A stretch of 64,000 bases of DNA, taken from NCBI RefSeq assembly GCF_964275005.1, contig NW_027307655.1, forward strand, positions 186,001-250,000, written 5' to 3'. Below the pieces are notes generated by a model. The model made no database searches. It worked only from the letters and a program-made list of their open reading frames with translations, and was not told where the DNA came from. Both the position numbers and the translations under genes were made by a program. Source of the DNA: Diadema setosum (Eukaryota > Echinodermata > Echinoidea > Diadematoida > Diadematidae). Of the stretch, positions 1-12,418 are shown piece after piece. The stretch's first letter is position 1; each line of letters opens with the position of its first letter.

Positions 1-679
1 GAACTACTCCCTATAAATTAAACTTGTGCTTGCAATTTAATCAAGATATCACTGTTTCATATACCATGTGACATACATTCTGTTGACACTGTCGAGTCAT
101 AGGAGATATTGCAGTCCACGGTTCAATGTGAAATATGTTCGTATATTTCCTATATAATAACTGCAGATAAAGATTTCAAGTGACGCACAGCGCGATAATG
201 TTTATAATATATTAAACTTCAGTCTTATGTTTTACTTTTGTTTTTGTTTTTTCCGCGGCCATAACAATAATAGCTAAGCATACCATTTGAACAATACATA
301 GGAATGCATAGGGTGTTATCATTTCTCTATATTTGACTCCGGTTGTGGCACCGAACAAAAATGGAGAAGCTTTTGCCGGTAGCAAATCGTACCAGCGCCT
401 TTTTTTTTTTTGGGGGGGGGGAGGCAGGCTTTTATTATTTATCTAACTTTGTTTTATTTTATTTCATTTTATTTTATTTTAAGATAATGGCCGCTTCTTT
501 TCAGTTTTTTTTTTTTTCATGACTTCTTTTCAATCTACATTCCTGAACCTCTGGCTTTGTATTAAACGGCTATCATATCCCGCCCCTTTCATAGTGTCGT
601 TTTTTATGGGCGCTGAATTACAGAGTGGGCTGCGGCTCAATTATAACGGTTTGGGCAAGTATGAAAAGGGATTTAACGC

Positions 680-976
680 TTTAATGCGAAGAGTTTGCAA
701 AGAATTTTCATGAGTTGAAAGGGGGCCTCTAAGTCACACCTTATCACACAACTGTACAAAAAAAAAAATGCTGTAGAGAAATTGCTGAAAACACACTCTT
801 TGATCCATTTTATGATCTAAAACGTATCAACAATGTAGAAGATTAGAAGAAGAATAACTCATTCACAAAATATAAAAAGATTGATTTGGTTGACCCGTTT
901 CACTTTTTTTTTTTTTTAGTCCTCACGTAAAATCAAGGGTAGCGACTTCTGGTTGGTTTAGTGATGCTCGGTCACA
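680..976 (+). repeat. Family A TIR element, right-end fragment
   Basis: The right half of the ~690-bp family A element. It shares the internal block ending in a gttgacccgtttcac-type sequence, then a tcctcacg.aaaatcaaggg-type block, and ends in the terminal inverted repeat gtgatgctcggtcaca. The left half is missing. It is more diverged than the copies at 48-57 kb. Confidence 0.6.
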
Positions 977-1816
977 TACTATACGAATATACTTAATAAT
1001 AGACATGAATTATTATCATTATCATTAGTGTATATTCATTTCGAGTGACTTGATTTTCGTGCCAGACTTGATTGTCTTTCAAACCCGAACCCCTACCTCC
1101 CTCCAAGCAGTAGTGAGATTAGTCTAATTGAACCAGTTGTTGCATGTTAAGTTTCGATTAATGGTGGACCTTCTACAGTTATGAACTCCAAGCAGGTTTT
1201 GGTAAACCAGGGAAGCAAAGTCAACATACGGCAAACACACATCACATAACGCAGTTACCCTCATTCCATTGTCAGTTATTGTGGGTGTGCAAAGGTACAA
1301 GAAGGTGGCAGAAGGTTTGTTTATCTATCGTTCTTCCCTTACATTATATTATAGGCTGTATTAAACGTTTCCTGGAGGGGGAAATCATTTTTGACTAACG
1401 AGATGACTGTGAGTGCAAACTATGAAAGCAAAATCTCCTACATCCCGTATGTTAATCATGTTAATTCATGACGTAGATAAGACTTGTGTAAACGTCGTTC
1501 ATACTCAAGAACTCTAACAAACAAATAAGTAAAGCACTAAAATGCCGAGTAAATAGAAACAAACTATATAGTGATTGAAAGATTCCAAATAAATTGTTAT
1601 TACCCTAATCCTACCCCCTTTTAACTTATTAATAACACAGAAATGAACCATTGACGACAAATTTAAGGCGCTATGTAGTAAAAAAAAACAAACAAATATA
1701 ATGTTACACAAGCTTCCACATGTTTAGGGTGTTGTGTTTTGTTTTTGCTACATGCATTAATAATGTTTATTTCTTTCTGTTTTATTCCTTGAGATTTGAT
1801 AAACACAGTCAGACTA

Positions 1817-1851
<35 letters not shown>

Positions 1852-1855
<4 letters not shown>

Positions 1856-2084
1856 GAGTTTGTTGGCAAAAACTGATAAGTCCATATTTGTCAAATGGAG
1901 ATATTTGTGATTAAAGGTCAAGAAAAACAAAGATAATAATAAGAAAAATTTTGCTTCCTTTGACCATAACTTCAAAAATGTACCTTTATATGTAGCGACC
2001 AATATATCATTTAAAATGTATTATTTTGAATTTCAAGACAAAGACCGTACTTAAAAATCTTCATATATGGACTTATCGGCTTTT

Positions 2085-2122
<38 letters not shown>

Positions 2123-2125
2123 TCA
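1852..2125. repeat. Family B TIR element flanked by (TA)n
   Basis: A ~250-bp foldback element with inverted ends of the form TGAAGAGTTTGTTTGCAAAA, here gaagagtttgttggcaaaaa on the left and its complement ending cttca on the right. A long A tract has expanded inside the right arm. It lies directly next to a (TA)n run, like the other three full copies. Confidence 0.75.
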
Positions 2126-2819
2126 TATATATACAAAGATATATTAATTTTTCTACAGAGTACCTTGATATTGGTCGACACAAGAATTACATCATGGAAA
2201 CCTCTTTTATACTAGGCAACACGAATTCCATCGTTATTGTCTATGACTTTCACAAAGCATAAGGTGTTCCACTGAAACTGTGCATATGCATGAGAGCAAT
2301 GGAGTATGCATGATAGGGTAAAGTGATAAAACATTGAATAAATGAACTTTGTCTTCAATGTGAGGAGCTTAAACAAACTTGACAATTGACACGTCCGCAA
2401 ATGTATGCTCATCATAACCTTTTTTTTTTTTTCATTCTCAAAACAGAGTTTTGAGAATACTGCAAGTGTCCACGTGAAATTAAAAGGGCACTTCACACTA
2501 TTATCAAGGTGATCTATATGAAAATGATGCAAACTACATTGGGAATCAAGAAATCCTGTTATGCTGTAAAATAGAAGTTACAAAACCTGCACTTTAAAAG
2601 AATGTTTCATATTTCCATGGAACTGCAAGTCCATAGTTTAGTCTTCAAATTTTGGACATGCAAACGAACACATTAATTATGTTGGTTTATTGATCTTATT
2701 CTCTTCAGCCAAATGTCTTACGTAGAGAATAGTTTTTTTTTTTTCAATAATATCAAACATAACTTCTTCGCTACAAATGGCAATGTACATGAATCGAAAA
2801 AACTAAAATAAAAGTTACA

Positions 2820-2822
<3 letters not shown>

Positions 2823-2852
<30 letters not shown>
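2823..2852. repeat. (TA)n microsatellite
   Basis: About 15 uninterrupted TA units. Confidence 0.95.
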
Positions 2853-2855
<3 letters not shown>

Positions 2856-3794
2856 TTTGTTTTTTTTACAAGCAATGCACGGTATTAATAGCAAATACTT
2901 AATTAAGACTCTGTATTTTATGACTATAATATAGGAAAAGTAAAGCTATTGCAGATAACTCACTTTGGTTAAGGGCACTACATGACTTGCCATTCGTTTC
3001 ATAACATTATGATATATTATTTCGAATTATGTTGGAGGTAATTGAGGCAATCAGAATTTTTTTTTTTTGTCTTCATCACCAGGAGCAATTCACAAAATGT
3101 ATAAGATATGCTTCTCTTGTGAAATCCTCTTTCGCATGAGAGTTGAAAATGAGATTGCATTTGCCTACTTGTTTGTTTATAGAAATACAAAGTTGATACT
3201 ACCAAATAGTCTTCATGTTTTGCTGAAGATTATGTAATTCAAAATTACCTAGCATGTACTCATGTAAGCGGTGATCGGAATATTGCTTGTATTATTCTTC
3301 ATGTAACTGCAATCATTTGAATTGAATTGAATTGAATTCAATGTATCGGCGATATGCGGTACCCTTTGTTCTCAATAAAATTTGTTTTTCCTCTTTGCAG
3401 AAGACAGTGAGCAGTGAGGATAAAGAATTTATCTTTGTTTGTTTGTTTATTGTAGTATACGATGCTTGCCTGAAACACGATAGACCTACATACACCTGGT
3501 TTTATCCTGCCTATGAGTAGCAGTTAGGTGATAGCATGTAGGTCCTAGGCGAGTTCGCCTAGTACTTCCTTGGTGATAGCTGATACATGGTTCCATATTG
3601 TCCCCCCCCCCCCCCCCGGAAAAAAAAACACCAAAAAACAAAAAAACGTTTTTATTCCGACAAATTGAGGTCTTCACGAATCGTTTACCCTGCTGTCATA
3701 AGGAGGTAATTCATATAGGGATTATGCACAAACACACACACAATACATCTTTTCTGTGTGATTTCTAAGTGAATGTACTATTTATGTGTTGCAG

Positions 3795-4117
3795 TGTTTC
3801 ATAAGAAGGGACAGCGAAAAGTCATTACCATCATAAAGACATGTCTTCCGTTGAGAGTGACGAGTCATGATGGAATGCCACATGAATCAATCTGTGAGGC
3901 AGATACAGATTTGCACACCTACTTCAAATATTTCTCATTGACTGCAGCAAACATGGGGACCAAAGGAAATAACACTGTTGTTACTCCATCTGTTGAACCT
4001 CTTCGGTATGCCATTGAAGCAGCTGCAACACTGCCTAAACATGTTGCTAAACACACGATTTTATTCTTAAAAAAACAAAAGAAAAATCACAGCACTTTTC
4101 TTCCATCTCTCTTGTGA
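3795..4117 (+). CDS. Unrecognised open frame, possible lone exon
   Basis: An open frame with ordinary amino-acid composition follows an acceptor-like ttatgtgttgcag and runs to a stop near 4117; an in-frame ATG lies just upstream at 3773. Residues include HDGMPHESICEADTDLH and PSVEPLRYAIEAAATLPKHV. I recognise no domain and find no convincing partner exons. A possible donor, gtatgc, lies near 4005. It could be the relic of a transposon or host exon, or chance. Confidence 0.25.
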
Positions 4118-4200
4118 CATGAATATAGTATAAATATTTCGACCTATTGTTAAAAATGTTAAAAATGTTGTTAATACTGAACAATAGATTAAAGTGCGGT

Positions 4201-4410
4201 TACAATGAAGTCAACGTTCAGGGGCCCGTTTCATTAAACTTTCTGTGACAAATTTGTTCTCATCCAATCAGATGCAAGGATTTCAGTAGCTTGACACATC
4301 TATGACAACTTTTCACTGATGACAAGTTTAATGAAACGGGCCCCTGGTCTCGAAACTACTGCTCAATCATAGAGCAGTACTTTCGACACCTGAACGTTGA
4401 CTTTATTGTA
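4201..4410. repeat. Nested foldback element, three inverted repeats
   Basis: The outer arms (4201-4222 and 4389-4410) are complementary at 21 of 22 bases and begin TACAATGAAGTCAACG. An inner pair (4220-4241 and 4324-4345) is built on GGGGCCCGTTTCATTAAACT. A third hairpin (about 4353-4386) has arms around tactgctc / gagcagta. There is no coding capacity. It looks like one MITE inserted into, or fused with, another foldback element. Confidence 0.8.
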
Positions 4411-5034
4411 TGGGGAACTTCGTTATGGTATTGTCCTGTATTCGATTCATTGCTGGAATACTGACCACACGTGTGCATTTTCTGATTTTTTTTCCCCCAA
4501 ATCTCCTCCAGATATGAAAAGAAGATCTTATTTCGAGGATCAAACGCTTCTCATTCGCTCACCCCATATTTCATCAGGGATTATGGAAGTTACCCTTCGA
4601 GGTCTGAACCTGTGTCAGTAGAGAATGATTTGCCCTCATATAGGCTATACGAATACGTGCCTCATGTCTAATAATGCAAGCATGATGATGGTGACAGAGA
4701 GAGGACAGACCATAATGTTTGCTCTTACTGTGATAAAGTACGCCATTTGATTTCTTTAATACACTGTATTCTGATCTAATTTGGTATCGTAATCTGTTGT
4801 TACATAAGTATGAATAAACAGACGCACACCCATTCACACACACACACCCACACACACGCACACAAACCACAACAAACAGAAAATATAGGTTTCATTATTT
4901 GTTCATGATAAAAGTGCGATCACAGGACCCACGGGAGTCATTATCCTCTAATCAGCACGTCCACACATTTTCAATTTATAATATCTTTCAAAAAGATGAC
5001 TAGATAAAGAGTATTCATTAATGACAGCGTGGTA

Positions 5035-5066
5035 TGTGACATGTTGTGACATGTTGTGACATGTTG
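5035..5066. repeat. 10-bp tandem repeat
   Basis: Three exact units of TGTGACATGT. Confidence 0.9.
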
Positions 5067-7268
5067 ATTCATAGGATAATGATAATTTCCATAATCAAAT
5101 ATCAAAGATTAGCGGTGCATAAGCAACACCTTATAATACACTCTGGATCCAGCGCTGATCTAAATCTTTGCAAAACATTTTTGATACACTAAAATACAAA
5201 ACATGTAAATCCCACATTTTTAAAATCATAAAGTAAGAACATGAAATATATTGTAGAACATGTATCCGAATGTCATCCCATATAGATACCGTATTTCATT
5301 GTAGGGTATCCGAATAGTCACATCAAGATTTATTCGTTGAAATACTGACGGAAAATAAAATGTCATATGACAGTAAGATTTTGCCCCAAGTCCAAAATTA
5401 ATGAAGATAGTGGTGTTCGGAAATATTCATGTATGGAATACTAAATGTACAAGTATAACACGCTCTACCCGTATCGGCGCAATTCTGATTATGTTGCAAT
5501 AAGTACGTCAACAAACCTTACTCCCATATCAGTGCCATCTGTACACTGTAAGTTTAGTAAAGTACAACAACACATAAGGCAATGTGTAGAGCCTGAGCAT
5601 GCATGTGCTTCACCAAAATTACAAACAAAATACGTGTGCCCGTACTTATTCTTTACTTTGCTGCTTCGTACCTGCGTCATTACCGAAATTCATACATGAC
5701 CGGTGAACAGAGTGAAAAAAAGATATCTTGCGTAGATTTTTGTTTTATATAAAGCAAATGTCAAATACATTCCCTATTATATGTTTATGAGAAACATAAA
5801 GAAACAGACATACTTAAAACACAATATCTATTTCGGAAGTCCCCTTGAACCACTATGAACTTATAGTTCACAATCTCATAACTCAATGTTTGATAATTCT
5901 GTACCCATAACCAACATTATCTGATGAACGGCACAAAAAAGCGCTCCTGTTCAATAACATGTTACAGGAGATGTAATAATAAAAGAGATAACACACAAAT
6001 ATAAACAAACAAACATTTTGGACAAATAACCAAACAAACTAATACACATGCCACTATCATTTAAAAAATTATGACTGCCTAAGAAACTTTAGAATTCTGA
6101 TGAAAGTCTCAGCACCAGCGTGTTCTCTCCCGAAACCATCTAAGGTAGCTGGTATATAAATCAACTGTTACACGGGAATGGATTTTATTCATTTCCTCCT
6201 CCCTAAGAATTGAGTATCTGAATATACGAACGACTCAAGTCCATGGAAGGTCATTTTGGACTTAACTTTAATAAAAAAAAATCATATTTTCTTTATTTGT
6301 CCAATAATATTCTATAATTATAACTGTGATGGGAAGGCAACATTGTATATGTAAATTAATACATATATTATTATTACAATTAACATTAACATTAATTATG
6401 GAGAGGTCATTTTTGTTTGATGGACTTTGTTCCTTCTTTGAATCATATGCAGCTTTTGCTGCTATATCAATGGTATGGTAAAAGCAATAAATAAGAGAGT
6501 TTTGTTACTTATTTCCAGCTTTTAGTTCACATGGCATACAAAAATGTAGTTGTCTACTCTGGTATAATTATCCCTCATCACTAAACTAATTCATCATGTG
6601 TGTGTATCTGTGCGTGTCCACGTCTGTTTGTATACATGGAGCTATAATGTGCATATGTGTATGAGTTAAATGCATTGCAATGTCTTCCATCTGTCTCTTA
6701 TAAACAATAATATGTGGACGATATAACTAAGGAACTGCTATAGATACCCAGCTGAAACTTTGCACATGCATAAATAAGTAGATAACGCTGTCTCCGTCGG
6801 CTCATGGTCGGACATACCTAAGGTGAAGGGTCAAAGTTCATTGGTCGAGTTTAAATTGCAAAATTTCACAATAATATTTTCTACATGTCTCTGTATAATG
6901 CGGGAAAGTATCTTCATAAAGCTATAATACACACGTATTACTAGACATCAGTTCTATAAATCTTTTTGGTTATTTGTTCAAAGGTAAGGTAAAAATGATG
7001 TCATTTCACTAATTTCCCCATCTCTTAAAATGGATTGATTGCTGCATTTATAGTTATTCTTACATTCATAAAGATTTCACGCATTCATTCCACGCACTTC
7101 CGGGGGTAATTATGGTTTATCATTTATACACAAGATGAGTCCATGCATAAGCTTTAATAACTTCTCCAAGTAAAACTGAATTCCGTCAAAAATTGGACTT
7201 GGGTCGTTCTTATATTCAGGTCTTCAATTATTTCTCTCACACCTTCCATTCCCCTTTTCTTTCCTTCC

Positions 7269-7345
7269 CCCCCCCCCCCCCCATATCTCCTCTCTCTCTC
7301 TCTCTCTCTCTCTCCCTCTTTCTCTTTTTTTCTTTCTTTCTCTTT
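7269..7345. repeat. polyC and (CT)n low-complexity tract
   Basis: A run of about 15 C residues is followed by (CT)n and T-rich sequence. Open frames read through it are low-complexity artefacts. Confidence 0.9.
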
Positions 7346-8808
7346 GCACAATGCCTATATGCGAATCAAACGTAATTTGTTCACATTGTTACTTTATCTA
7401 TAGTCATGCTAGTAATTGACGCGACAGATATATATTTAAGCAATCAATGCTATGCAGTTTCAACACAACATCATTAAATTATCTTACCAATGAAGCTTAT
7501 AATTCTCATGATATCAAAACATTTTACACATAAAGAGTTTACAGGAGAAGCATTCAGCAATAAGAACAACAAACAACAGCTAACGTCATAGCAGTGCAAC
7601 TACAATAGTTCAAGAGTCATTTAGTAATGTATATTGTTGATAAATCGCTTTGCTTACAGCATGTGCAAAAACGTGTTTGTTTTTTTTTGTAGAAATTGTT
7701 TCACATAGATTTTGTTTTTCTTTTCCACACTGGTAACAACAAAGACCAATATTTAGTCAGCCATAATGAACTATATAACCCATAACGTTAGTCTATTAGT
7801 AATCAAGTGTTTCAGTGTCCTCTGGTAGAGCATTGGAAAAACTGAAGAGGCTCCTCTTGACAAAGAAGACCTTAAGTTCAATTCCAAGTTGATTTTGATT
7901 CATTTCCAACAAATTAGGGAAGCAAAGAAATGTTCCCGTATAGAAATAATGTCCCGAAATTAGTACAACAATATGATTAACATAATAATGTCTAATAAAG
8001 ACACAGGTTAATTATTAGAAACATATACAAATACATTCTATATCATTATTATAAACTCAGAAAACAAATTGTTGGAAATGGAGGGGACTGCTAAAAAGCA
8101 GAGCTTGTAGTTTGCAGTTACCTTACTATTATTATCAACGACGAAAGAACATCAAATATACAGTGGCGTTGACAACGATTTGTACAAGTGAACAAAAAAA
8201 TGAGTGAAAAGTCACAATCCTCATCTTTTTGTTGAATATGCCATGCATTTGATTGTATACATTATGGTACCGACATCAGGGTATGTTTCAAATGAAATCT
8301 GCAATAATGTTTATATGAATGAACAATTAAATGGAAAAAAAAAAATCGGTGCTGAGCCTTAACCCGTTCCATACTGAACTTTGAAATGTCCATAGACTTG
8401 ATACGCAGGTCACCGGTTCCAGTACGGAAAGGATTTTCGTTTAGTTCATAATTATGATTCAGTAAACTCCTTCATGTATAGGACAGATACAATCAAGTGG
8501 ACTACAATCAAGGAGAAGGGTGATACACGATTATTCATCTATCTGGACTGTATGATGGCGAATAACGCATACCCTCCTTTGGTCTCTGCAAATCACAGAA
8601 GTGCTCAACGTTTTAACAAAAATAAAATTCTATGAAGGTTATGTTTGTATTACCGTTGGTTTATTTGTTAGTTAGATAGTTCTTCTTCTGATTAAGTCTG
8701 CTTCCTTCAACAGGCTGCACATTATATTCTTGCAGACTGTGCTGTTTGCATTATTATACAATTTATTTACAGGCATTTACAAGCACAACGAACATTTGAC
8801 GACAATAA

Positions 8809-9215
8809 CTAGCCACTGTGATCAACCATTAGATGGTTTCGAAATGATCCTACAGATGGCGCTGAAACAATTTCTGACGACAAGGAATTCCAGTTCCTTA
8901 CAGTTCTTGGAAATAACGAATGGCGATGCGATTCAGTTCTCGAGTATCGTACCTGATAGGAGTGTGGTTGCGAGGCTCTCGTCAACTGAGTAGCCTGTAG
9001 TCCTGTGCTGAAAGAGGAGTAAGATTATTGTGTATCGTGTACATCATAATTAGCCTGTCATTTTCTCTGCTTTGTTCCAGAGTGGTCCAATCAAGTTCTT
9101 GCAGCATTTCGGTGACACTTGAAGACACCCTGTTATGGTAGCGATTTAATGTGAATCTCTCATCTCTTCTCTGGACCATTTCCATTTTGTGGATTAGTTT
9201 GTCCGTGTGCAAAAA
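8809..9215 (-). mobile_element. LINE (non-LTR retrotransposon) ORF2 C-terminal fragment
   Basis: On the minus strand, near 9215-8985, the translation contains the typical LINE ORF2 tail motif KMEMVQRRDERFTLNRYHN, followed by a SVTEMLQELDWTTLEQ-type block. After one frame change it continues with RYSRTESHRHSLFPRTV and RNWNSLSSEIV, and stops at 8809-8811. These 'QRRAARF..NRY' and 'FPRTV..WN.LP' blocks are standard at the end of CR1/Jockey-like LINE ORF2 proteins. Only the end of ORF2 is present; the catalytic reverse-transcriptase core is absent, so this is a dead 5'-truncated and frameshifted copy. Confidence 0.8.
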
Positions 9216-9929
9216 TAACTCACAAAGTTGTGCACGGATGTGAATGAAATTTGCGGAAAAGTTTAAGAATGACACAAGGAACAGATGATGAATTTTGGTA
9301 TTGATCCTGAAATTATTATGGATTTTATAAAGGATTTTCGATATTTTGGCAAGTAGGGTCAATGAAATGGGAGCTCAAGCTGCGTATTACTGAGGTTTTC
9401 ATGCGCGCACTAAAGTGCGTGATCTAGTCTCTACTAGGGCGCAGCTGAGCATTTGTGACGTAACAAAGGCTTCTATATTAGGAAATCGATCGATTTTTTC
9501 AGCATGCATACATATGGTTGGAAATCACTGATCACTGAAAGGTTTGTAGCTGCTTTGGATTCTATTCCTTACCTCTGGTAGGGAGCAACGTGTTTCGACC
9601 CTCTACATGTGCCAAGGCATTTACAAGACATTGTAATAGACGACATGCTTTATGTCAGGGGGAACTTAAATTACTGCGCTATACTTTATTCTGAATATGG
9701 ACCACGTAAATAACACAGCGTGAAAAATTTCCGGAATTCAAAGTGAAATAAACGAAAATTTAATTCCTCTGCAGGTTCTATGTTTTCTGACAAAATCTCA
9801 TCATAACGCAATGCAACATAAATGAATTATCTGCTTATACACTTAAAAAATCAGCTGAATTGATTACATTAAATCAAACTCATCAAACTCCCTGTTACAA
9901 TTATAATACGCTTATACTACCGCCTAGGC

Positions 9930-10330
9930 ATGGAGCTCCCGTTACTACCAGCTGTCAGGCGTTATAGCGCTGAGTTTGGTATCCTATGACGTTGCGACCG
10001 GAGCTGGAGGGCGCCCTCGTCCGTCTTGTGGATCGTCGGGATGCTGCGTCCGTGTCGACGTCGACCAGTCGGCCCGGTTCGTCGCCGCGTCAGTGATGAC
10101 AGCTTCTCACCGTTGACGGCCGTGACTAAGTCGCCAGGCAGCGGCTGACCCAGACTCAGCTCGTAGTATTGCGGCTATCAGTCAGCTCGTAGCACAGCGG
10201 CTGTCTCATCTCCTAGCAATTCGGCTGTCTCAGCTCATAGCAATGCGGTTGTCTCAGCTCGTAGCAATATAAGGATGCGGAATTATTTCTACCCTTCACC
10301 CGCCTTTGCCGTCTGCCCTCGGAGTTGTCG
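9930..10330. other. CpG-richer non-coding stretch
   Basis: Base composition changes abruptly to GC- and CpG-rich compared with its AT-rich surroundings. It contains the 24-bp minisatellite. It could be a promoter or the 5' end of an unrecognised mobile element. No protein is supported. Confidence 0.4.
10157..10270 (+). repeat. 24-bp minisatellite, about 4.8 units
   Basis: Tandem units resemble CAGCTCGTAGCAATGCGGCT plus GTCT. Unit lengths are 26, 24, 24 and 24 bp, followed by a partial unit. Units differ at a few positions. Confidence 0.85.
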
Positions 10331-10604
10331 TCCAGTGTCCCGCCTGCCAGTTTTGCTCAACAGCAGGAATACTTTAGCCTCGGAGTATTACGGGTTCAAT
10401 TTCTCTCTCGCTTTCTCCCTCACAGCCTTTTAGCTCGGATCTCAGCGGAGTCTCATCCTGGATTCCCTCATATTTCGACGTGGCTGGACACTTCCCAATG
10501 GGCAGATGGTCTTTCCACTCTCGGATTAGCTTGTCATCTCCTATTCCTCCTTAACCGCCCCGCTATTAAACTTCTCTCACGCTCCCTCTCTCATCCTTAA
10601 CCTT

Positions 10605-10927
10605 GCATACATTATCAATCTCCAATCAGTGCGATTCCCTTATTTTTTTTACCTTTCACTTCCATACCAGTACAATATTAATAAGCCCGTGATTTAACTA
10701 CTCACTTTCACTTACATTATCTTTATTCAAATACCGGGGTGCGGCCCTTAGTGATAGCCAAATGAATCACAATAAAATTCGCGGTAAACCCAGCCAAGCA
10801 TTTCATACATTATCAGTCTCCAATCAGTGCGATTTCCTTATTTTTGACCTTTCAATTCCATACCAAAACAGTATTAATAAGCCCGTGATTTAACTATTCA
10901 CATTCACTTACATTATTTTTATTCAGA
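10605..10927 (+). repeat. Direct duplication, ~199-bp period, 1.6 copies
   Basis: The block at about 10605-10730 (catacattatcaatctccaa onward) recurs at about 10804-10927 with roughly ten percent differences. Both contain aataagcccgtgatttaact and a run ending in ttattca(a/g)ata. Confidence 0.85.
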
Positions 10928-11429
10928 TAGAGCAGGGCGCAGCTTGCAAACACTCGATCTCGCCAGCTGTTGGCCTAAACATTCTTTCTACCTAGACAGT
11001 AGCCCACAGTAAACAAGCGGGTTGGGAGAAAAGGGAAACATTAAAAACATTTCCGTACCGTTTACATCTGACACTTCAGCACATTCAATTGTGTAGTGTG
11101 TAAAAGGGGATTCTTCTGAAAACTTTAACATGACGTCGCTTCGCTTTAGAAATAATATACATGACGTTTCAAAAAATTAATGTATAAATTCGAAATAGTA
11201 CACTTAATAAAATACTTGTCATCCTGCCTATGTCAAGGGAGTGCAACATTTATTCAAGAGAGAAAAAAAACAAAACATATTGACCCGATACCAAAAAAAG
11301 GATGCAAAAACCGATGGAGGACGACTTTCTGAAATGGACATGGTACTTTTTAATTCCTCTTCCGCTTTAATTGCATACATGCCACGACTGATACGAGTAC
11401 TCGGTTATGGAAATATTAATGATTTCAAA

Positions 11430-11580
11430 AAAGCATGAATAAGTGGTCTGGGAAATCGGCATTTTGACAAAGCTACCTTCCAAGTTTTCCTGCCGACGCA
11501 TAATCAAGTGGAGGTAAGCGAGTTTTCACCAGTTGACAATAGAAGGTATGCCCCAGCAACTTCCGCGATGTTCATTTAAC
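11430..11580 (+). repeat. Duplicated promoter-like segment, copy 1, left part
   Basis: Resembles 50.44-50.60 kb, sharing blocks such as agcaac(t/c)tccgcgatgttca. The homology stops near 11580 and resumes at about 12155 with cgaccaatca, so about 570 bp was inserted or rearranged here. Confidence 0.6.
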
Positions 11581-12171
11581 CCGTTCATTACTGGGAGCAA
11601 GTGATATACGGGAACCTGGTATACCAGTTTCTCAAGATGAAGATACGAGTGTCTGTTTCGTGGCCTAAATTCATGTTTATTTGTGTTGTAATGCCCAGAA
11701 AAAGGGGTTTGCTAGAAAGATAAGATTCAATTCTATCACCATGTTCTCTTTCTTTTGGGAAAATGTGTATATCGCAGAATTATAACCTTTTATCTGATCT
11801 AGTTTGCGCCAGCGTAGCTGTAAAACTCGTATTAACAGGCACATAGCGATCCAAGCTGAGCTCGAGTAGATTTCTGAGTTCGCTGAATCCAGTCATCACA
11901 TTCAAGTGCCCAGTTTTGTGTAGAACAAAAGAGTCTGTGAGCTCATTAGCGCACGCTCTATCCATACCTTGCACTCGATCGATATCTATATCGTTCACTT
12001 TTACACGTAGTTTACCTTGGAAAGGGATTACACGTACCGTTGACTGCTTTCGCTTTATAGGTTAATTATCAACCTGTCTGTTCTCTCAACGGCCAAATCT
12101 CGTTTAGGGCATTTAAACACTCGAAGAATCGCGGAATAGCGCCCGAGGTCTACACACGACCAATCAGTAAC

Positions 12172-12175
12172 TATA
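12172..12175. repeat. Target-site duplication of the Ty3/gypsy copy
   Basis: TATA directly precedes the 5' LTR and TATA directly follows the 3' LTR (19081-19084). A 4-bp duplication fits Ty3/gypsy integration. Confidence 0.7.
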
Positions 12176-12363
12176 TGTGATGCGCCTTGAACAAGGCTAA
12201 TACCAATAAAGAGGTCCGCAGCAAGTTATCGCTCTCAGATCAAGACATGGCTTCCCAATCGTGGTCTTTTTGCAACGTTGTTGTGATGGTTTGGGTGCGA
12301 TCTGCCAGGAATGGAGCGGAACATTTGATTGTCATGATGTGGTGATTGGGTTGAGTCGTGACA
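12176..12363 (+). repeat. 5' LTR of the Gmr1-like element
   Basis: 188 bp, starting TGTGATGCGCCTTG and ending GTCGTGACA, with an internal AATAAA. It matches the 3' LTR base for base on reading. The primer-binding site probably begins 3-4 nt after it at TGGGACC; I could not assign the tRNA. Confidence 0.92.
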
Positions 12364-12418
12364 AATTGGGACCTTGTCCGGGAAAATGAACAGACAAGCC
12401 GTTTTCTTTCGCATGTTC

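Larger units (their letters stand above)
1..8808. other. AT-rich stretch without a confident gene
   Basis: No exon chain or recognisable protein domain was found here on either strand. The stretch holds homopolymer runs, several (TA)n and (CA)n tracts, GAATT tandem copies near 3317-3339, a polyC-(CT)n tract near 7269-7345, and the separately listed inverted-repeat elements. Most short open frames are low-complexity or antisense artefacts. The only frame with ordinary codon-like composition is near 3.8-4.1 kb and is listed separately. Confidence 0.6.

Noticed and set aside
7800-7895. Weak A/B box-like pair (ctctggtagagca and agttcaattcc)
   Set aside because: Too degenerate, and arms do not pair; at most a decayed SINE head.
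8730-8993. 87-codon plus-strand frame
   Set aside because: It lies opposite the LINE ORF2 tail, whose motifs read clearly on the minus strand.
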